Positions 1 to 8,486 of a stretch of 64,000 nucleotides of DNA are shown piece by piece (the first letter of the stretch is position 1; every line of letters begins with the position of its first letter). Source of the DNA: Curvibacter sp. AEP1-3 (GTDB taxonomy: Bacteria > Pseudomonadota > Gammaproteobacteria > Burkholderiales > Burkholderiaceae_C). The notes beneath the pieces were generated by a model. The model worked only from the letters and a program-made list of their open reading frames with translations, did not search any database and was not told the origin of the DNA. The position numbers were made by a program, and so were the translations under genes. The stretch covers positions 124,001 to 188,000 of the forward strand of contig NZ_CP015698.1 in NCBI RefSeq assembly GCF_002163715.1. Direction: 5' to 3'.

Positions 1-1
1 G

Positions 2-160
2 CCTCAGGAAGCCGGCATTGTGGTCGAGCAGCTCGACTTGCGCAGTATCCAACTCCCGGTGCTCGAAGCCAATGCGCAGGAAATGGCTGCGCACGAGGAT
101 GTCCTCAGTCAGCTCGACAAATCCAGTGGAGGAAAAACCGTCTGGAAGCTGATGGCCTGA
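2..160 (+). CDS. 3' end of an unrecognised gene (partial)
   Basis: An open frame enters from the left edge and ends at TGA 158-160, leaving 52 C-terminal residues ending in KTVWKLMA. The composition (Leu, Glu, Gln and Ala rich, no stops, GC-rich third positions) looks like real coding sequence. I do not recognise the family from this fragment. It lies 50 bp upstream of tRNA-Val, and the -10 of the tRNA promoter follows its stop closely. Confidence 0.6.
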   Translation, partial: PQEAGIVVEQLDLRSIQLPVLEANAQEMAAHEDVLSQLDKSSGGKTVWKLMA

Positions 161-170
161 AAATTTGGTA

Positions 171-176
171 TATAAT
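171..176 (+). promoter_or_regulatory. -10 element of the tRNA-Val promoter
   Basis: A perfect TATAAT lies 34 bp upstream of the first base of the mature tRNA, giving an expected short 5' leader. I see no convincing -35 hexamer 17 bp further upstream, so the call rests on the -10 and on position. Confidence 0.5.
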
Positions 177-210
177 TTGAGGCTTCCTTGATACGGAAAC
201 AAAGTTTCAA

Positions 211-285
211 GGGCGATTAGCTCAGGGGTAGAGCACTGCATTCACACTGCAGGGGTCACATGTTCGATCCATGTATCGCCCACCA
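211..285 (+). tRNA. tRNA-Val (anticodon CAC)
   Basis: A cloverleaf can be drawn directly. The acceptor stem pairs GGGCGAT with ATCGCCC, the D-arm contains AGCTCAGGGGTAGAGC, the anticodon stem CTGCA/TGCAG encloses loop TTCACAC with anticodon CAC, and the T-arm contains TTCGATCC. The 3' CCA is encoded (282-285 within CACCA). It reads GTG valine codons. Confidence 0.97.
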
Positions 286-290
286 ATAAA

Positions 291-323
291 AAGCCTTCTA
301 AGTTCTGCTTAGAAGGCTTTTTT
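291..323 (+). terminator. Rho-independent terminator after tRNA-Val
   Basis: A 12-bp perfect stem, AAGCCTTCTAAG (291-302) with CTTAGAAGGCTT (308-319), closes a 5-nt loop and is followed by a T run. It begins 5 bp after the tRNA CCA end. Confidence 0.9.
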
Positions 324-378
324 CTTTGCTCTTTCACGTCTGCCTGATGCTGTGCCGGGTCGCCGGCAGAACATTACT

Positions 379-1068
379 TCAGCCGGGCGCATTGGGTGAC
401 GGCTGGGTAAGGTAGTGCAATGCCAGTTTGTCCTCCCGGCTGGGGTTTTTGAAGGCCATACCCGCGATGTAGCTTTCAAGCCCAGGTGGGCGGCTGTGGT
501 GGCATACCGTCGCGCTGATCTCGAGTGACAAAGGCGCGCCATCGATACGACCTTCCAAACTGAGGCTGAGGGCTGCTCCAACGGCGCCCAGTGGTGTCGC
601 ACAGCGAACCATGGCGCCTTGCGGGCTGAGGTCCACCAGGATTACGTCACGTTTGTCATCCGATCCTTCCAACTGCACGCGGGCTGGCCAGGACACTTTG
701 GTGCGCATGGATTGGCGGACCTGTTTGGCATCGACCAGTGCCGGGTAGGCCAGCAGGGCATACGCGAAAGGCTTCTCGAAAGTCTGCAGCACTTTGCTGA
801 TGAAGGAAAACTCGTGCTGGCCGGTAAAGCCCCGAACGACACACACGTCACCCTGCGTCATTTCGGTTTGGGTCGCGTCCGAGCTTGCGGGGCCCACCAT
901 TACTCCCTTGCCTTCGATCGCTCCGAAAAACTGGGCTTCAATTTTGGTGGCACCTTCTGCGAGACGCCGGGTCTGCAAAGCCATGCCGGAGCGCAGGCCC
1001 AGCGCCTTGAGCGGTAGTCGCAAAACCGCATCGGCAGGATGGGCAGCGTCGTCGTGGGTGTTGGTCAT
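379..1068 (-). CDS. PilZ-domain cyclic-di-GMP receptor (YcgR-like)
   Basis: A 229-residue protein whose C-terminal half has the PilZ signature: RQSMR (RxxxR) at the start of the domain and DLSPQG (D/NxSxxG) about 35 residues later, the c-di-GMP contacts known for this family. The N-terminal ~100 residues resemble the YcgR/PilZN regulatory fold. I place the start at ATG 1068 (MTNTHDDAAH), because the frame upstream overlaps the neighbouring hydrolase gene. That hydrolase gene ends 16 bp upstream on the same strand, so the two are probably co-transcribed. Known relatives alter flagellar or pilus motility on binding c-di-GMP; the partner here cannot be told. Confidence 0.85.
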   Translation of the reverse strand: MTNTHDDAAHPADAVLRLPLKALGLRSGMALQTRRLAEGATKIEAQFFGAIEGKGVMVGPASSDATQTEMTQGDVCVVRGFTGQHEFSFISKVLQTFEKPFAYALLAYPALVDAKQVRQSMRTKVSWPARVQLEGSDDKRDVILVDLSPQGAMVRCATPLGAVGAALSLSLEGRIDGAPLSLEISATVCHHSRPPGLESYIAGMAFKNPSREDKLALHYLTQPSPNAPG

Positions 1069-1084
1069 GGGTATTTCGCCGGTA

Positions 1085-2116
1085 TCACAGGGCGGGTGCT
1101 GGCAATGCTTGTGCCCATTCAATAATCGTCTTCGCCATGGGGGCAACGGCCTTGGGCGCTTTGATGGCGCCCGCCAGCACGTGTTGGCCCTTGGATTCGC
1201 TGTAGTCGACCTGCACCAGTTGTTTGATTTTGGAACTGAAGCGTGCAATCGCTGCCTTGGTTTGCTCGGGCTCAACCGTTTCGTCCGCAGCGCTGTAAAA
1301 CACCAGTACCGGCGTGCTGAAGCGCTCCAATGCGCCTTCGCGCACGCCTTTGACCAGTGCCATCATGGGGAAAAGTGCTTGGGTCGGGTAGCTGCTGGTC
1401 CAGGCATTTGCCTCCGCGTCGCTGGCAGGAGTCCAGTTGCGCTGTTCGCCCAGAATACCGAAGGCAATCTGGTGGCCCCAAGGGCCGTTGATGAGGTCTG
1501 CCCGGGTGTCCTTGGGACCGAAATTGGGCGATACAAACACGTGGCCCGCCACCTGTGCGTTGCGGTCATGGATGCCCAACCAAGTGGACAAAGTCGCTCC
1601 GGTCGAGCAGCTGATGATCAATACCTTTTCGCCCAGTTGCTGACCGATGCGCAGCGCTTCGTCGGCATCTGCCAGCCAGTCTTGTACGGATACCTCGCCC
1701 ATGGCAGCACCGGGAAGACCATGGCCGCTCAGGCGGGTGTAGAACACATTGGCTCCCAGTGCTTTGGCAACCTGTTCGGTCAAAGGGGCAGTTTCCAGAC
1801 GGCTTGCGGAAAAGCCATGGATGTACACCACTGACCAGGGTGTGCGCTGCCCGGCTTCACCTGCCCACACAATGCCTTTCGCATTGCCGGGCTTGATGCC
1901 GTTCATCTTGGCTTCTTGAGCACTGATCCATGTGTCCAGCTCAGTCACGTTTTGGGGCGCTTGCGCGCGTGGCAAAGGGCTATCGGGGCCGAATGCGTTG
2001 CGGGGGCCGGCAAAGAACACCGCGACGGCGATAGCCAATGTGGCCAGCAGGCCTGTCAGAACCTTGAACCAGCGGCTCCCGGTGGCCTTTACGGAGTTGG
2101 ATGCGATGGTCGACAA
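1085..2116 (-). CDS. Membrane-anchored alpha/beta hydrolase
   Basis: A 343-residue protein with a hydrophobic N-terminal segment (about LTGLLATLAIAVAVFFAG), suggesting a signal anchor, followed by an alpha/beta hydrolase fold. It has an oxyanion-type YIHGFSAS motif, a nucleophile elbow ISCSTGA (Cys replaces the first Gly of GxSxG), an acid at YSAADE and a histidine at KGQHVLAG. The preferred start is TTG 2116, preceded by AGGGAG at about 8 nt. An in-frame ATG at 2224 would add 36 residues but overlaps the promoter/RBS region of the divergent lipoprotein gene. Its substrate is unknown; the family includes lysophospholipases and esterases. It precedes the PilZ gene. Confidence 0.75.
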   Translation of the reverse strand: MSTIASNSVKATGSRWFKVLTGLLATLAIAVAVFFAGPRNAFGPDSPLPRAQAPQNVTELDTWISAQEAKMNGIKPGNAKGIVWAGEAGQRTPWSVVYIHGFSASRLETAPLTEQVAKALGANVFYTRLSGHGLPGAAMGEVSVQDWLADADEALRIGQQLGEKVLIISCSTGATLSTWLGIHDRNAQVAGHVFVSPNFGPKDTRADLINGPWGHQIAFGILGEQRNWTPASDAEANAWTSSYPTQALFPMMALVKGVREGALERFSTPVLVFYSAADETVEPEQTKAAIARFSSKIKQLVQVDYSESKGQHVLAGAIKAPKAVAPMAKTIIEWAQALPAPAL

Positions 2117-2236
2117 GTCAATGGCTCCCTGTGGTTGAAATGGCCCGAAGGAAGCGCACTGTTTGATGCTCTGGCGTTCGCCTCCCTCGCTAAGATGGTA
2201 CACCGGCTCGCGCTTTGCGGGCATGCAGGAGTGGGT

Positions 2237-2710
2237 ATGAAACTACAAGCGATGGTCCCCGGGAGCTGGAGCAGTTTGCCGGCCATAAGTCTGTTGTGCG
2301 CCGGGTTGATCTCAGGCTGCGCAGACATGGAGCACGTCGGCTGGCATCTGGCCTCAAGCACCAAACCTGCCTTGATGCAGATCGCTGGCCAACGCCTCGA
2401 GGGCGATGTGCAGTTGAGGCCGGACCGCACCGGGGCGATCCGGATGGCGGGGGAGGGCAGCATTGCCAGCTGTGCAGGCTCCTTGCGCTTCACGGCTGTG
2501 AATTCGGGGGCCATGGACATGCGCTGCAGCGATGGCGCCATGTTTGACCTGCGATTCGCCCTGGTGAATGAAGTGAAGGGCTACGCCTTTGGCACCTACC
2601 AGGATGCCACTGTGGCGCTGACTTTCGGGATGGAGGCCCCAGAGGCCCAGGCGTACCTGGCCCGCGCGTCTGCAAAAGCCCCTGTGGGTACAGCACCGGT
2701 AACTCCTTGA
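2237..2710 (+). CDS. Small putative lipoprotein
   Basis: A 157-residue protein starting at ATG 2237 with AGGAG (2227-2231) 5 nt upstream. The N-terminus is a type II signal peptide with lipobox LISGC, so it is probably lipid-anchored. The rest has alternating short hydrophobic stretches suggesting a beta-rich domain (for example RPDRTGAIRMAG and GYAFGTYQDATVALTFG). I do not recognise the family. It is 6 bp upstream of the FAD oxidoreductase gene and probably shares its transcript. Confidence 0.7.
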   Translation: MKLQAMVPGSWSSLPAISLLCAGLISGCADMEHVGWHLASSTKPALMQIAGQRLEGDVQLRPDRTGAIRMAGEGSIASCAGSLRFTAVNSGAMDMRCSDGAMFDLRFALVNEVKGYAFGTYQDATVALTFGMEAPEAQAYLARASAKAPVGTAPVTP

Positions 2711-2716
2711 CGCGAT

Positions 2717-3820
2717 ATGGATACCGTTGATTGCGTAGTGATCGGTGCGGGCGTCGTGGGGCTGGCAGTCGCGCGCAGTCTGGCTTTGGCCGGGCGTGAG
2801 GTGCTGGTTCTTGAGGCGTGCGAGAGTTTTGGCACCCAGACGAGTGCGCGCAATAGCGAGGTGATTCATGCAGGCATCTACTACCCGAAAGATTCCCTGA
2901 AGGCCCGTTTGTGCGTGGAGGGCAAACAACTGCTTTACGCCTATCTGCAGGAGCGGCATCTCCCGTATCACCAGTGCGGGAAATTGCTAGTAGCCACGCG
3001 GACCGACCAACTTGCCCAACTTGAGGTGTTAAAGGCAAAAGCTGCGGCGAACGGCGTCGGTGACCTGCGGCTGTTGGACAAGGCCGAGGCGCGAAGCCTT
3101 GAGCCTGCATTGCACTGCGTAGGCGCGTTGCTGTCGCCTTCCACGGGAATCGTGGACAGCCACGCCCTGATGGTCTCCCTACTGGGGGATCTGGAAGCAT
3201 CCGGAGGCATTCTGGCCGTGAATTCGCCACTGGCGCACGCCGAATATGCGGGAGGCGCTATTGAATTGGTAGCGGAGGACGGCACGGAGTTGCGTGCGAA
3301 AACGGTGGTGAATGCGGCAGGCTTGTGCGCTTGTGAGGTAGCGCGGCGTTGTCGCGGGATGCGGCAGGAGGCGATACCGAGAGCGCGTTACGCCAAGGGC
3401 AGTTACTTTGCGTTGTCCTCACGCAGCCCCTTCAGTCGCCTCATTTACCCGGTTCCCGAAGCGGCCGGCTTGGGTGTGCACCTGACGCTCGACATGGGCG
3501 GACAAGCCCGCTTCGGGCCTGATGTGCAGTGGGTGGATAACCCTGGGGACTTGGAGGTTGATCCTGCTCGCGGCGAGGTGTTTTACGGTGAAATACGCAA
3601 ATACTGGCCGGCGTTGCCGGATGGCGCTTTGCAAGCCGCCTACGCCGGCATGCGGCCCAAGATTTCGGGGCCCGGTGAACCGGCGGCGGATTTTCTGATC
3701 CAAGGGGTCGGCGAACATGGTGTGCCGGGTTGGGTCAATCTGCTGGGTATCGAGTCGCCGGGCCTGACCAGTGCCATGGCTATCGGTGCGTATGTAGAGG
3801 GCCTGGTCAGCGCAGAATAA
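2717..3820 (+). CDS. FAD-dependent oxidoreductase, L-2-hydroxyglutarate oxidase (LhgO) type
   Basis: A 367-residue protein of the DAO/GlpO superfamily. The N-terminal Rossmann motif [14 protein letters not shown] binds FAD, and [13 protein letters not shown] is the motif typical of LhgO/L2HGDH proteins. The C-terminal [11 protein letters not shown] region closes the FAD domain. Length is slightly shorter than E. coli LhgO (about 420). Expected activity is oxidation of a 2-hydroxy acid such as L-2-hydroxyglutarate with electrons passed to the quinone pool; the exact substrate is inferred. It follows a small lipoprotein gene after 6 bp. Confidence 0.82.
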   Translation: MDTVDCVVIGAGVVGLAVARSLALAGREVLVLEACESFGTQTSARNSEVIHAGIYYPKDSLKARLCVEGKQLLYAYLQERHLPYHQCGKLLVATRTDQLAQLEVLKAKAAANGVGDLRLLDKAEARSLEPALHCVGALLSPSTGIVDSHALMVSLLGDLEASGGILAVNSPLAHAEYAGGAIELVAEDGTELRAKTVVNAAGLCACEVARRCRGMRQEAIPRARYAKGSYFALSSRSPFSRLIYPVPEAAGLGVHLTLDMGGQARFGPDVQWVDNPGDLEVDPARGEVFYGEIRKYWPALPDGALQAAYAGMRPKISGPGEPAADFLIQGVGEHGVPGWVNLLGIESPGLTSAMAIGAYVEGLVSAE

Positions 3821-3873
3821 GAGGCTTGCGGGTGCACGAGTCTGAATTGTCGAAACAGGAAGGAAAGCAAAAC

Positions 3874-4737
3874 ATGTCGTTCACTATTTCTCATTGGATA
3901 CGCGCCGGAGCTGCGTGTGCCCTTGTTGCTTTGGCAGGATGTGCTGGCATGCAGGAGCAGGCCGGCGCGCCCCGCAAAGAAACCCTGCACGTTGTCACCG
4001 ACAAACTGGAACTGCTCACCATTAACGCCGGCCAGCCGACCAAGGTGCTGAGCCGTGTCATGCTGTCTGGCTTGGCTGCGGGTGACACCTTGGTGGGGGT
4101 GGATTACCGCATCTCCAAGGGCGTGCTGTTTGCGCTGAGCAAGTCCGGGCGCCTCTACACCGTGGATACCGCCAGCGGCGCCATGAAGGCGGTCGGAAGT
4201 GCGCCCGCGGTGGCGCTGCAAGGGGATGCCTTCGGTATGGACTTCAACCCGGTGGCTGATCGCGTGCGGGTGATGGGGGCTAGCGGCCAGAACCTGCGCC
4301 TGCACCCCGACACCGGTGCTCTGGCTGCCACCGACCCCGCGCCGGCCTATGCGCCCACCGACAAGCGCGCGGGCACCAAGCCCGAAGTGGTTGCTGCCGC
4401 TTACACCTACAACAAGAAGGACGACAAGCTCACCACCAACTTTGCCATTGACCGCAATGGCGGCAATCTGGTCACCATGGGCTCGGCGGAGGGTGTGCAG
4501 CCGGTGGTTTCGTTCAATACCGGGCAGCTGTTCACCGTGGGGGCGATCGGTGTGGCCGACATGGTGGATGCCAGCATGGACATTGCGGATGTGTCGGGCG
4601 CTGCGTTTGCCGCCATCCGGCTGAAGTCTCACGCGACTACGCGGCTCTACAGCCTGGACCTGCAGACCGGCAAAGGTACCTTTATCGGCACCATCGGCGA
4701 TGGCGCCAAGGTGCTGGGCATGGCTGTCGAACCCTGA
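3874..4737 (+). CDS. DUF4394-containing lipoprotein
   Basis: A 287-residue protein beginning at ATG 3874 after a purine-rich AGGAAGGAAAG Shine-Dalgarno region. The signal peptide ends in lipobox LAGC. The mature part is built of repeated strands such as GRLYTVDTASGAM, FGMDFNPVADRVRV and LYSLDLQTGKG, matching the DUF4394 family, whose members look like beta-propellers and have no established function. It follows the LhgO-type gene by 53 bp and is followed directly by a copy of the dispersed 55-bp repeat. Confidence 0.8.
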   Translation: MSFTISHWIRAGAACALVALAGCAGMQEQAGAPRKETLHVVTDKLELLTINAGQPTKVLSRVMLSGLAAGDTLVGVDYRISKGVLFALSKSGRLYTVDTASGAMKAVGSAPAVALQGDAFGMDFNPVADRVRVMGASGQNLRLHPDTGALAATDPAPAYAPTDKRAGTKPEVVAAAYTYNKKDDKLTTNFAIDRNGGNLVTMGSAEGVQPVVSFNTGQLFTVGAIGVADMVDASMDIADVSGAAFAAIRLKSHATTRLYSLDLQTGKGTFIGTIGDGAKVLGMAVEP

Positions 4738-4738
4738 T

Positions 4739-4793
4739 TGCTATGAAATCAGGAGCTGCTCGCGCACATGGAACGTGCGCCAGCAGCCTATTT
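4739..4793 (+). repeat. Copy A of the dispersed 55-bp repeat
   Basis: A plus-orientation copy: TGCTATgaaatcaggAGCT, then GCTCGCGCacatggaacg, then TGCGCCAGCAGCCTATTT. It fills the gap between the DUF4394 stop and pyrD and includes the pyrD stop codon (CTA 4788-4790 on the plus strand). It aligns without gaps to copies at 19436, 46316 and 63065 and to reverse copies elsewhere. Confidence 0.85.
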
Positions 4794-5867
4794 CTTTAGA
4801 TTTTTGAGTGCCAGCGCCGCATCTTTCACCAGCTGCGGCCCGGCATAAATCAGTCCGGTGTAGATCTGCACCGCATCCGCACCCGCTTGAATTTTGCTGA
4901 CCGCATCGGCCGCGCTCATGATGCCGCCCACGCCGATGATGGGGAAGTCTTTACCCAGCGCTGCACGCAGTTGGCCAATAACTGCATTGCTCTTCTCCAG
5001 CACCGGAGCGCCTGACAGGCCGCCCATCTCTTCCGCATGTGGCATGCCCTTGACAGCTTCACGAGACAAAGTGGTGTTCGTGCCTATCACGCCCCAGGCG
5101 TTGTTGACCTTGCCACTGCTATCGGTGCCGTAACGCTTGAGTGTGGCGGCAATCACGGCGACCTGGTCAGCTTCCAGATCCGGGGCAATTTTCAGGAAGA
5201 TCGGTTTGCGCTGGCCATGCTTCTGGGCCAGTTGCTCACGTCGCTCGGCAATGGCACCCAGCAGGGCGTCCAGCGCATCGTCGCTTTGCAGGCTACGCAG
5301 GTTCTTGGTGTTGGGGCTGGAGATGTTGACGGTGATGTAGTCCGCATGCGGGTACACACCGTCCAGGCAGATCAGGTAATCGTCGGTGGCCTTCTCGATC
5401 GGGGTGGCCGCGTTTTTGCCGATGTTCAGGCCCAACAGCAGTGACGGATTTTTGCTCTGGCGCAGGGCAGAACGCTGCACATTGGCAATGAAGGCATCCA
5501 GGCCATGGTTGTTAAAGCCCAAGCGGTTGATGAGCGCGTTGGCTTCGGGCAGGCGGAACATACGGGGCTTGGGGTTGCCCGGCTGGGCCAATGGGGTGAC
5601 GGTGCCGACCTCCACAAAGCCAAAGCCCATGGCACCCAAGCCGTCAATGCAGCGGGCGTTTTTGTCCAGGCCGGCGGCCATGCCCACGCGGTTGGGAAAC
5701 TTCAAGCCGGCGATGTTGACCGGGTCGTCCACCCGGCTGTTGCAGTAGGCCAGTTTGAGCGGGTTGCCCTGGCTGGCAGCAAGGCCTGCCATGGTGATGT
5801 CGTGGGCGACTTCGGGGTCCAGATTGAACAAAACGCGGCGGGCGAGGGCGTAGGGCACCAGAGACAT
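4788..5867 (-). CDS. pyrD: Dihydroorotate dehydrogenase (quinone), class 2
   Basis: A 359-residue enzyme that oxidises dihydroorotate to orotate in pyrimidine synthesis, passing electrons via FMN to ubiquinone. Visible are the N-terminal membrane-association helix ([19 protein letters not shown]), [10 protein letters not shown], the NISSPNT segment carrying the class 2 catalytic serine, and the phosphate-binding [10 protein letters not shown] near the C-terminus. The start at ATG 5867 matches the family's N-terminus. It is divergent from rpiA with 66 bp between. The stop codon lies inside a dispersed repeat copy. Confidence 0.97.
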   Translation of the reverse strand: MSLVPYALARRVLFNLDPEVAHDITMAGLAASQGNPLKLAYCNSRVDDPVNIAGLKFPNRVGMAAGLDKNARCIDGLGAMGFGFVEVGTVTPLAQPGNPKPRMFRLPEANALINRLGFNNHGLDAFIANVQRSALRQSKNPSLLLGLNIGKNAATPIEKATDDYLICLDGVYPHADYITVNISSPNTKNLRSLQSDDALDALLGAIAERREQLAQKHGQRKPIFLKIAPDLEADQVAVIAATLKRYGTDSSGKVNNAWGVIGTNTTLSREAVKGMPHAEEMGGLSGAPVLEKSNAVIGQLRAALGKDFPIIGVGGIMSAADAVSKIQAGADAVQIYTGLIYAGPQLVKDAALALKNLKK

Positions 5868-5933
5868 CGGATAATTCCTGCTTTCAGATTTCAACTCCCT
5901 CCATTGTCCCTCAGGACCTTTCAGGCTTTTTCC

Positions 5934-6623
5934 ATGACCACACCCACCCTCAGCCAAGACGAACTCAAAACCCTGGTAGGCCAGGCCGCCCTGCAGTACG
6001 TGGTGCCCGGCGAGATCGTGGGCGTGGGCACCGGCTCCACGGTCAACAAGTTCATCGACGCGCTGGCCACCATCAAGGACCAGATCAAGGGTGCCGTATC
6101 CAGCTCTGTCGCGAGCACTGAGCGCCTGCAGGCGCTGGGCATCCAGGTGTTTGACAGTAACGAAGTAGACAAGCTCTCGGTCTATATCGACGGTGCGGAC
6201 GAGATTGATGGCGCTGGCAACATGGTTAAAGGGGGTGGTGCCGCGCTGACCCGCGAGAAGATCGTGGCCGCCCAAAGCGCCAAGTTCGTTTGCATTGCGG
6301 ATGAGTCCAAGCTGGTGCAAACGCTGGGCAAGTTCCCCTTGCCGGTGGAGGTCATCCCCATGGCGACGCAACGCGTCATCGCCCAGTTTGCAGCCAAAGG
6401 CGGCAAAGGTTCCATCCGCCTGAAAGACGGAAAACCCTTGGTGACCGACAACGGCCAATACATCGTGGACGTGACCGGCCTGCAGATCACCGACCCACTG
6501 GCCTTCGAAGCTGAGGTGAGCCAGTGGCCTGGCGTGGTGACGGTGGGTGTGTTCGCCTACCAGCGCGCCCAGGTGTGCTTGCTGGGCACCGCCAGTGGTG
6601 TGAAAACGCTGGCGTTTCAATAA
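5934..6623 (+). CDS. rpiA: Ribose-5-phosphate isomerase A
   Basis: A 229-residue enzyme interconverting ribose-5-phosphate and ribulose-5-phosphate in the pentose phosphate pathway. Family motifs are clear: [13 protein letters not shown] (phosphate binding), [19 protein letters not shown] with catalytic Asp/Glu, and [17 protein letters not shown] 5934 gives the usual length. It converges on ribE. Its last codons and stop lie in a 19-bp tandem repeat. Confidence 0.97.
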   Translation: MTTPTLSQDELKTLVGQAALQYVVPGEIVGVGTGSTVNKFIDALATIKDQIKGAVSSSVASTERLQALGIQVFDSNEVDKLSVYIDGADEIDGAGNMVKGGGAALTREKIVAAQSAKFVCIADESKLVQTLGKFPLPVEVIPMATQRVIAQFAAKGGKGSIRLKDGKPLVTDNGQYIVDVTGLQITDPLAFEAEVSQWPGVVTVGVFAYQRAQVCLLGTASGVKTLAFQ

Positions 6624-6659
6624 AACGCTTGCGTTTCAGTAAAGCACTGACGTTTTAAA
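6603..6659. repeat. Three tandem 19-bp units, each a small inverted repeat
   Basis: Units at 6603-6621 (AAAACGCTGGCGTTTCAAT), 6622-6640 (AAAACGCTTGCGTTTCAGT) and 6641-6659 (AAAGCACTGACGTTTTAAA). Each is close to an AAACGC/GCGTTT hairpin. The array contains the rpiA stop (6621-6623) and the ribE stop (6655-6657), so it may act as a bidirectional transcription end between convergent genes. Confidence 0.85.
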
Positions 6660-7278
6660 CCGCAGGCGCAGACATCATGCGCTCTACATAGCGCGCCACC
6701 GTATCAATTTCCAAGTTGACGCGGCTACCTTGGGCCAAAGTGCCCAAGGAGGTGTTTTCAACCGTGTGGGGTATCAGATTGATACTTATCTCGCAGCCGC
6801 CGGGCAGATCCGCCACGCGGTTCACCGTCAGGCTCACACCATTGATCGTGATGGAGCCTTTGTAGGCAAGGTACTTGGCCAAACTAGGGGGCGCCATCAC
6901 CCGCAGCTCCCAGCTTTCACCTACTTGGGCAAAGTGGCTGATGCTGCCGATGCCATCCACATGACCGGACACGATGTGCCCGCCCAAGCGATCGTTGGCC
7001 CGCAACGCTTTCTCGAGGTTAACGGTGCCAAGTCCGTCCAAGCCGGCTGTTTTATCGAGGGACTCCGCAGAAATGTCGATCGTGAATTTTTGCGCGGCCA
7101 CATCAAAGGTGGTGACCGTCATGCAAGCGCCATTGAGCGCAATGCTGTCGCCCAAGCCCACATCGTCCAGATAGCCCGCCGGGGCCTGAATGGTGAGGCG
7201 CTTGCCGTGGGTTGAGGATTCGCCCAGTGCCTGGACGGCGGAAATGCGGCCTACGCCGGTGATGATGCCTGTGAACAT
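6655..7278 (-). CDS. ribE: Riboflavin synthase, alpha chain
   Basis: A 207-residue protein made of two lumazine-binding repeats. It starts with the family-typical MFTGIITGVGRI and contains GGHIVSGHVDGIG between the halves and ITINGVSLTVN in the second. It dismutates two molecules of 6,7-dimethyl-8-ribityllumazine to riboflavin. It lies 54 bp downstream of ribD on the same strand and is presumably co-transcribed with it. Confidence 0.96.
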   Translation of the reverse strand: MFTGIITGVGRISAVQALGESSTHGKRLTIQAPAGYLDDVGLGDSIALNGACMTVTTFDVAAQKFTIDISAESLDKTAGLDGLGTVNLEKALRANDRLGGHIVSGHVDGIGSISHFAQVGESWELRVMAPPSLAKYLAYKGSITINGVSLTVNRVADLPGGCEISINLIPHTVENTSLGTLAQGSRVNLEIDTVARYVERMMSAPAV

Positions 7279-7332
7279 CCTTCCATTTTCGCAGGGAAAG
7301 GGCAGGGCAGAACGAGCCCCGACCGCAAAACC

Positions 7333-8475
7333 CTAGAACCGGTCTCGCCCCTGCACGCGCGCCACGATGCGCAGGTCCGGGCCGACCATCTCGGTGGATT
7401 TGAACTCCATCTCCACGCCTTGGCTCAATTCGGTGAGCGGGCCCATATGGAACATGCCTGCGCCCTGGCCCAGCAATTTGGGCGCGACATACACCACAAA
7501 CTCGTCCACCAGCCCTTCGCGCACCAGCGAGCCATTGAGCTTGAAGCCTGCTTCCACATGGAGCTCGTTGATCTCGCGGCGGCCCAAGTCCTGCATCATG
7601 GCAGCCAAGTCCACTTTGCCGGTGGGTTGACCCTTGGCGTCTTTACCGGGCATGAAAATGACGGTAGCTCCCAATGCTTCCAACGCGGCTCGTTTGGCAT
7701 CATTTGGGGCTGTAGCGTAGATGAATACAGCGCGACCAGCTATAAAAAAAGGCGCGTCCAGCGGCGTTTCCAACTTGCTGTCCACCACCACCAGATGCGG
7801 CTGCCGTGGAGTTTCCACCAAACGGACATCCAACCTAGGCCGGTCTGCCAAGACGGTGCCAATGCCAGTGAGGATGGCGCAAGACCGTGCGCGCCACGCG
7901 TGGCCGTCCGCTCGCGCAGCAGGCCCCGTAATCCACTGGCTAGCGCCGTTGTCCAAAGCGGTCGTACCGTCCAACGACGCTGCCACCTTCATGCGCACCC
8001 ATGGTGTTTTGCGGATCATGCGGCTGAAAAAGCCGATATTCAGTTCGCGGGATTCAATAGCCAGCGGGTGGTCAGGTGGCAGTACCTCGACTTCCACGCC
8101 CGCTGCTCGTAGCTTGGCAAAGCCATTGCCGGCCACCAGTGGGTTGGGGTCGAGGTTGGTCGCCACCACCTTTTTGATGCCCGCTTGAATCAGCGCGTCG
8201 CAGCAGGGGCCAGTGCGGCCGTGGTGAGAGCAGGGCTCCAGGGTGACGTAAGCCGTGGCGCCAACCACCGAGAGGCCTTTTTCAGCTGCGTCACGCAGAG
8301 CCATGATTTCTGCGTGGGGGGAACCAACTTCTTGTGTATGCCCCCGACCAATTAAACCGCCAGAAGTTGAAGTAATAAAGCAGCCGACATGTGGGTTCGG
8401 ACTGGTCAACCGGAGTGAATTAGCAGCTAAATGAAGTGAGCTTTGAATATGCTCCAATTCGTTATTCAAAATCAA
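7333..8475 (-). CDS. ribD: Bifunctional riboflavin deaminase/reductase
   Basis: A protein of about 380 residues. The N-terminal deaminase has the zinc motif HAE...PCSHHGRTGPC; the C-terminal reductase has VRMKVAASLDGTTA and LTGIGTVLADRPRLDVR. It performs the second and third steps of riboflavin synthesis. No ATG exists at the 5' end: possible starts are TTG 8475, 8469 or 8457, with only a weak upstream AGG. The first ~40-50 codons are AT-rich like the upstream pilin genes, unlike the rest of the gene. A repeat copy at 7703-7750 lies in the reductase half and encodes part of the segment FFIAGRAVFIYATAPN. pilE ends 11 bp upstream. Confidence 0.93.
   Translation of the reverse strand: MILNNELEHIQSSLHLAANSLRLTSPNPHVGCFITSTSGGLIGRGHTQEVGSPHAEIMALRDAAEKGLSVVGATAYVTLEPCSHHGRTGPCCDALIQAGIKKVVATNLDPNPLVAGNGFAKLRAAGVEVEVLPPDHPLAIESRELNIGFFSRMIRKTPWVRMKVAASLDGTTALDNGASQWITGPAARADGHAWRARSCAILTGIGTVLADRPRLDVRLVETPRQPHLVVVDSKLETPLDAPFFIAGRAVFIYATAPNDAKRAALEALGATVIFMPGKDAKGQPTGKVDLAAMMQDLGRREINELHVEAGFKLNGSLVREGLVDEFVVYVAPKLLGQGAGMFHMGPLTELSQGVEMEFKSTEMVGPDLRIVARVQGRDRF
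7703..7750 (-). repeat. Copy B of the dispersed repeat, inside ribD
   Basis: On the minus strand this reads TTTATAGCTGGTCGCGC, TGTATTCATCTACGC, TACAGCCCCAAA, aligning with the core AGCTGCTCGCGC / TATTCCATGNGCGC / TAGAGCC of the other copies. Its first ~12 bases are degenerate (a T run). It is read through in-frame as part of RibD. Confidence 0.7.
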
Positions 8476-8486
8476 ATTTCACCGAC

